Positions 60,348 to 64,000 of a stretch of 64,000 nt of DNA are shown piece by piece. This DNA is from Acidobacteriaceae bacterium dw_441 (GTDB lineage: Bacteria; Acidobacteriota; Terriglobia; Terriglobales; Acidobacteriaceae). Each line of letters opens with the position of its first letter. Position 1 is the stretch's first letter. The DNA is taken from NCBI GenBank assembly GCA_018449715.1, contig JAAVVA010000007.1, positions 124,001 to 188,000 on the forward strand, given 5' to 3'. The notes under the pieces are model-generated. The model had not been told where the DNA came from. It ran no database searches and saw only the letters and a program-made list of their open reading frames with translations. Both the position numbers and the translations under genes were made by a program.

Positions 60348-62873
60348 CTAGACGATAGCGCCCATCAGAGGATCGCTGAAACTCGAATGGCCCGTCTCCA
60401 CGCGTCCGGCAAAGCGAGCCAGTTCTTTGGAGTCATTGGTTACAACGCTCACGTCATACCATCCGTGGCTATGCTTCAGGTCCAACAGCACTGTGGACTC
60501 CTGCCCCGGAGCAATGGTTCTGGGAACCGAACCCTTCTTATAGGAGTTATCGGTGATCGACACCTTGTGAGCCTCGTTGTCGTGGTTGCGGAGCTTTACG
60601 ATAACGTTGCCCGTCAACGCCTTTTCACGCTCCTCGTAGACGAGTTGAGCATCGATCCTCTGTTGATGGGAATTACCGGCAAAGGACCGATAAAATCCGT
60701 TCGGAGCATGAACGTCGATCACATACTTACCTTCGTCAAAGACCGACAAGGGGATGATCTTCTGCAACGTATCTCCCGGTTTTACAACGTAGGTAGCAAC
60801 TACCATTCCCGAGGAATTCTTCGTGCTCTTCTGCGTATTGCGGAGATATACGTTGAACGGAGCACCAGAGGAGCGCTTCCCGTGAACCGCAGTTCCCGCG
60901 GTCATCCGTAGCTGGAATCCATTGCGATCGGGGGTCAGCGCTCCATCCACGTAGAGTTCATACGGCAGCGCGCAGGAGGGTCGAATGCCCGGTTCCTGGT
61001 GCGCCATGAGAGCGGACTTCAGCGGAGTGCGATTGATCTGCTCAATGTGCTCTTCCGTCAGGAGCTTGTAGTCAGAGGGAATCGCTTTATAGCGCGCCTT
61101 CTGAATGCTCATCACAAACGGATCGCGCTTCAGGTAGTCGAGCGTGGACGCTGTCTCGTTATGCGAGCGGAAGACAGAGGTAAGATCCCCGGTGATCGCC
61201 CGGCGCCATGCGCTGATGTTTTCCTCACGGACCGTTTTGCCGTACTTCTTCTGCACGAAGTCCTCAAGAAACATCAGGCACGAGGTGTGATCGAAGAGCT
61301 GCGAGTTCACCCAACCACCACGCGTCCACGGCGACGCAATAATCATAGGGACGCGGAACCCCATACCAATAGGCCCGGAGCGAGCCTCTTTGCCGGAAAC
61401 GCCTTGTACGATTTCGTCTTCCATGTACGTGTACTCAAGCCCGGTGTCGATGCCAGAGGAGGCTCCACCTGTCTCCGGACGCTTCGGATCGGCAGCGACA
61501 TAGGATGGGCCGTGATCGAAATAACCATCGTTCTCGTCATAGGTCAGGATGAAGATCGTCTTCTTCCAGACCTCGGGATTTTTGGTCAGGATGTTCATCA
61601 CCTCGGAGACATACCAAGCCCCAAACCACGGCGACGATGGATGATCCGAGAAGCGCGCAGGTGCGCTCAGCCAGGAGATTGTCGGGAGCTTTCCTTCATC
61701 GACATCCTTGCGGAACTGATAAAGGATATCTCCCTTGGGGACCTTCATCGTCTGCGTCTTATCAGCGTCCTCGAAGGTCAGTTCCTCCAAGCTCCTGTAG
61801 TGAGGATCGCCTGCGTTCGTCACAAAGGCCGCATGGTAGAGCGCCCGCTGTCGCTCGTCCAGCTTCCGATAGCGATCCTCGCCGCTGTTAGAGAGCGCCT
61901 TCTTCACCTCTTCAACGCGCTGCTTTCGGCTGGCCAGCCTTTCCACCAGCTCAGGGTCTTTGTCTGCTCCCTGCGCAGAGAGCTTCTGCTCCAACTGATC
62001 GATCTGATGCTGCAGCGAATCGATCTGGTGTTGCATCGCCGACACACTTCCCGGATATGCTTCGACATTGTAGGCTGCGAAGTTCTCTAACAGATTGGTG
62101 CCGAAGTTCGAGAGCCATGCGTCCTCTTCCGGATTCAGGCCACCAGAGAGAGTCAACTCGTTCTGATAAAGCTTCCAGGAGATTCCGGCATCATGCAGGC
62201 GCTCCGGATAAGTCTTCCAGGTCATGCCCCCTTTGATGATCTGGTCGTTCCTCATGTAGACCCGAGAGTCCGTTCTCTGCGCATCTCGAACGGTGCCGGT
62301 CCAGAAGCAAGACCTATTAGGTGTCGTGCTCGTCATGACGGAGCAGTAGTTCTGATCACAAACGGTAAACGCATCGGCAAGCGCGTAGTAGAACGGCAGA
62401 TCCTCTCGCGTGTAATAGCCCATGGTGAGCGGAAGCGCCGCATACTCGTGGTTGCCGGAGCGCTTGGCCTCAAGCCACTGGTCGTGCTGGCCTTCGTTCC
62501 AGGCATCGACCTGGCTGTTGCGGGAGTGAGGAATCGATCCCATCCACGTAATCCGTGTATCGCGAATATCCAGTCGCCATGGAGCATACGACTGTCCCGC
62601 CGCATCGGTCTGCACAAACACGGAGTTTCCATTGGCCAGCTGCAACGCACGTGGATCATTGAATCCGCGAACGCCTTGCAGCGTTCCCAGAGTGTGGTCG
62701 AAGGAACGGTTCTCCTGCATCAGGATTACGATGTGTTCCGCATCCAGATAAGTCGATCCCGGAGTTGGTTCGATGGCAAAGGCCCTCTGTATTGACTCTG
62801 GAAGCACACCGGCAGCACCAGCCGCCCCGGATAGCATCGCCATGATTTTGAGAAAATCGCGCCTCGTCTGCAT
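60348..62873 (-). CDS. plcC: Tat-exported phosphocholine-type phospholipase C
   Basis: 841 residues. MQTRRDFLKIMAMLSGAAGA is a twin-arginine signal (RRDFLK). The phosphoesterase domain (about 45-500) has HIVILMQENRSFDHTLGTLQ, the metal-site Asn-Arg-Ser-Phe-Asp-His motif of the bacterial PLC/acid phosphatase A family. TSTTPNRSCFWTGT and FILTYDENDGYFDH hold the remaining metal ligands. A coiled-coil insertion (about 275-330; SVSAMQHQIDSLQHQIDQLE) interrupts the catalytic domain. Two C-terminal beta modules follow (about 640-840). It hydrolyses phosphatidylcholine or related phosphodiesters outside the cytoplasm; the substrate is inferred from the family. Monocistronic. Confidence 0.88.
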   Translation of the reverse strand: MQTRRDFLKIMAMLSGAAGAAGVLPESIQRAFAIEPTPGSTYLDAEHIVILMQENRSFDHTLGTLQGVRGFNDPRALQLANGNSVFVQTDAAGQSYAPWRLDIRDTRITWMGSIPHSRNSQVDAWNEGQHDQWLEAKRSGNHEYAALPLTMGYYTREDLPFYYALADAFTVCDQNYCSVMTSTTPNRSCFWTGTVRDAQRTDSRVYMRNDQIIKGGMTWKTYPERLHDAGISWKLYQNELTLSGGLNPEEDAWLSNFGTNLLENFAAYNVEAYPGSVSAMQHQIDSLQHQIDQLEQKLSAQGADKDPELVERLASRKQRVEEVKKALSNSGEDRYRKLDERQRALYHAAFVTNAGDPHYRSLEELTFEDADKTQTMKVPKGDILYQFRKDVDEGKLPTISWLSAPARFSDHPSSPWFGAWYVSEVMNILTKNPEVWKKTIFILTYDENDGYFDHGPSYVAADPKRPETGGASSGIDTGLEYTYMEDEIVQGVSGKEARSGPIGMGFRVPMIIASPWTRGGWVNSQLFDHTSCLMFLEDFVQKKYGKTVREENISAWRRAITGDLTSVFRSHNETASTLDYLKRDPFVMSIQKARYKAIPSDYKLLTEEHIEQINRTPLKSALMAHQEPGIRPSCALPYELYVDGALTPDRNGFQLRMTAGTAVHGKRSSGAPFNVYLRNTQKSTKNSSGMVVATYVVKPGDTLQKIIPLSVFDEGKYVIDVHAPNGFYRSFAGNSHQQRIDAQLVYEEREKALTGNVIVKLRNHDNEAHKVSITDNSYKKGSVPRTIAPGQESTVLLDLKHSHGWYDVSVVTNDSKELARFAGRVETGHSSFSDPLMGAIV

Positions 62874-63373
62874 ACTTACTGCTCCTCAGATACTACGAAG
62901 TTCATACCATCATTCCTCAAGCAGATCTCAGCCGCAATGGACGATCTATCATCCGTGACCGAGACCTATCAGTAGCGCAGCCATGCCCTGTAGATGAGGT
63001 CCCTCAGTGGTGACAATAAGTTTTCCGGATGAACACAACGAGAGCGAACGATGAGAGGAAAGCTAAAAGAAGGAAGACCTCTGACCTCTTACGTCCGTTG
63101 ACACTCTTTATAGAATGCCGCATATCGCTGAGTCGACTGGCGTGATACAGAAGGGGACAGTGAAACACCGGGGTGAAGTGCTGGCTGGGAGGGAGTGCAT
63201 TCTGTGCTGCTTGCGTCTCTTCGAGGCCGTCTGGAATTGTGTCTGGCCGCACGGCGGCTAGTTCAGGCGTATGATCAATTCAGTAGTTGATTTATTTTTC
63301 TCGCCTTCAGCTGTCTCTTGCTTTGCTCCAGACGAGCACCTTTCAAGTAAGCAACAGGACGACTGGAGTCTCT
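62874..63373. other. Sparse intergenic region
   Basis: 500 bases with no gene I can defend. It should contain the promoter of the phospholipase C gene. A 39-codon minus-strand frame (63004-63123) starts RHSIKSVNGRKRSEVFLLLA and ends in a TM-like helix; a small membrane peptide is possible but unproven. The GC content is lower than in the rest of the window. Confidence 0.4.
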
Positions 63374-63547
63374 ATGAGCTTCCTCAAAAAGTCTGATGTA
63401 AAGAATCACCTTTCCAGACGTGTCAAAAAGTACATACTTCCTTCCAAGCCAGCAATGGAATCCGATTCCACACACACGTCCAGTGTAGTTTCACCTCGTA
63501 TTGAAAATTTAGTTGCTGCGCCTGTAATCAGAAAATTGCCGGCGTGA
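63374..63547 (+). CDS. Small protein of the MSFLKKSDVKNHL type
   Basis: 57 residues. The N-terminus MSFLKKSDVKNHLSRRVKK matches a short acidobacterial protein family with this fixed opening and a variable tail; I know no function for it. The remainder is Ser/Thr/Pro-rich. GGAG lies five bases before ATG 63374. An upstream in-frame start (63287) would add a segment without family similarity. Confidence rests on the conserved opening, recalled rather than searched. Confidence 0.55.
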   Translation: MSFLKKSDVKNHLSRRVKKYILPSKPAMESDSTHTSSVVSPRIENLVAAPVIRKLPA

Positions 63548-63630
63548 AGCAATACCAGATTTTCCTGCGCACAGAATGCTCGTTGCCCCACGGATTAGGG
63601 CTTATCCAAGAGCCATTTCGCGAGAGATGG

Positions 63631-63948
63631 ATGTCTGTCGAAGACATGACGTCCACAGCACTTGATATAAAGCTACGGAGTGTGGACTGGCACTTTATGT
63701 GACTGGCCCAAGCTCACTCTTGCCTCGGTATCGGTCGAACCGCCGAAGCAGCTTGTAACAACGCGATCGCCCTAGCCTTGAAAAAGGTGCCCCAACGCTT
63801 TAATGCTGCTGAATTGAGCTCGATCCAAGTCACAAAATACCCGGCGTTTCAGGTTGCCAGAGTCATACTTCAGGCTCGCCAGATACAACAGCATCCTTCT
63901 CTCGGTCTTGTTGACGAGATGACTCTTCGAGAAGGCATTGCGTACTGA
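63631..63948 (+). pseudogene. Small acidobacterial protein interrupted by an in-frame TGA
   Basis: ATG 63631 opens MSVEDMTSTALDIKLRSVDW, then HFM, then TGA at 63700-63702. The same frame continues LAQAHSCLGIGRTAEAACNN, then AIALALKKVPQRFNAAELSS, then IQVTKYPAFQVARVILQARQ and IQQHPSLGLVDEMTLREGIA, stopping at 63946. The continuation resembles a family I recall with ...WHFMW-x-A-x-A-Y... followed by RFNAAE...KYPGFxVA...LHARxIQQ, in which the TGA position is Trp (TGG). One G-to-A change would explain it. CGAGAG lies six bases before the ATG. Function unknown. Confidence 0.6.
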
Positions 63949-64000
63949 GCAGGGTTGCCGGGCTTCATTTGTTAAAGTCACCACGTCTCTCTCTACTGCT

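Noticed and set aside
63700..63702. Selenocysteine or stop-codon readthrough at the in-frame TGA
   Set aside because: No SECIS-like hairpin is apparent immediately after the codon, and replacement of a Trp codon (TGG to TGA) is the simpler explanation.

Overview
The window looks like a chromosomal segment of a soil Acidobacteriota of the Terriglobales type (Terriglobus, Granulicella or Edaphobacter relatives). The evidence is high GC with strong third-position bias, two very large Oar-like TonB-dependent receptors with an N-terminal carboxypeptidase-regulatory-like domain, and several small protein families I know mainly from that group (DUF2934, the winged-helix/TM regulator at 54157, the short MSFLKKSDVKNHL peptide). 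The genus assignment is inference. No rRNA, CRISPR array or complete prophage was seen.

Layout. 1-8.9 kb: the 3' end of a phosphoketolase gene, two membrane-bound diguanylate cyclases, a family 2 glycosyltransferase, a divergent SDR/TetR pair around a perfect palindrome, and glmS. 9-10.3 kb: a small secreted protein and a frameshifted REP-associated transposase flanked by inverted REP hairpins. 10.3-18 kb: an Oar-like receptor, a DUF2934 protein, small envelope proteins, a methyltransferase and a BON-domain protein. 18-20.6 kb: a four-gene regulatory operon (ECF sigma factor, TM protein, TM zinc-ribbon protein, LytTR response regulator). 20.7-30 kb: rlmB, a peptidase-like protein lacking its catalytic Glu, a TPR protein, then rnc, two signal peptidase I genes and an AsmA-like gene. 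30-37.5 kb: a ROK-like protein, sthA, a thiE-like gene, an orphan Hcp, and a pectin operon (GH28, PL22, RhaM). 37.8-46.5 kb: the conserved DUF177-rpmF-plsX cluster, a MocR regulator divergent from cupin and CMD-family genes, a 34-bp palindrome with a ParB parS core, RNase R, YggX and tRNA-Pro(GGG). 46.6-47.1 kb: an integrase remnant next to the tRNA. 47.1-53.9 kb: a PQQ dehydrogenase, a dihaem cytochrome c, a secreted propeller-like protein and a second Oar-like receptor, all on the minus strand. 54-64 kb: a membrane regulator, a two-gene unit of a PPDK-like protein without its PEP-binding barrel plus a PhoU/DUF47-ended protein, an oxidoreductase, a Tat-exported phospholipase C, and a sparse tail with one small gene and one nonsense-interrupted gene.

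Functional logic. The pectin operon would depolymerise extracytoplasmic oligogalacturonides. The quinoprotein/cytochrome/receptor run suggests periplasmic alcohol or sugar oxidation fed by a specific receptor. The housekeeping blocks are ordinary. The items most worth following are the parS palindrome, the five-copy REP family with a constant loop and covarying arms, the PPDK-like/PhoU-like pair, and the sigma/LytTR operon.
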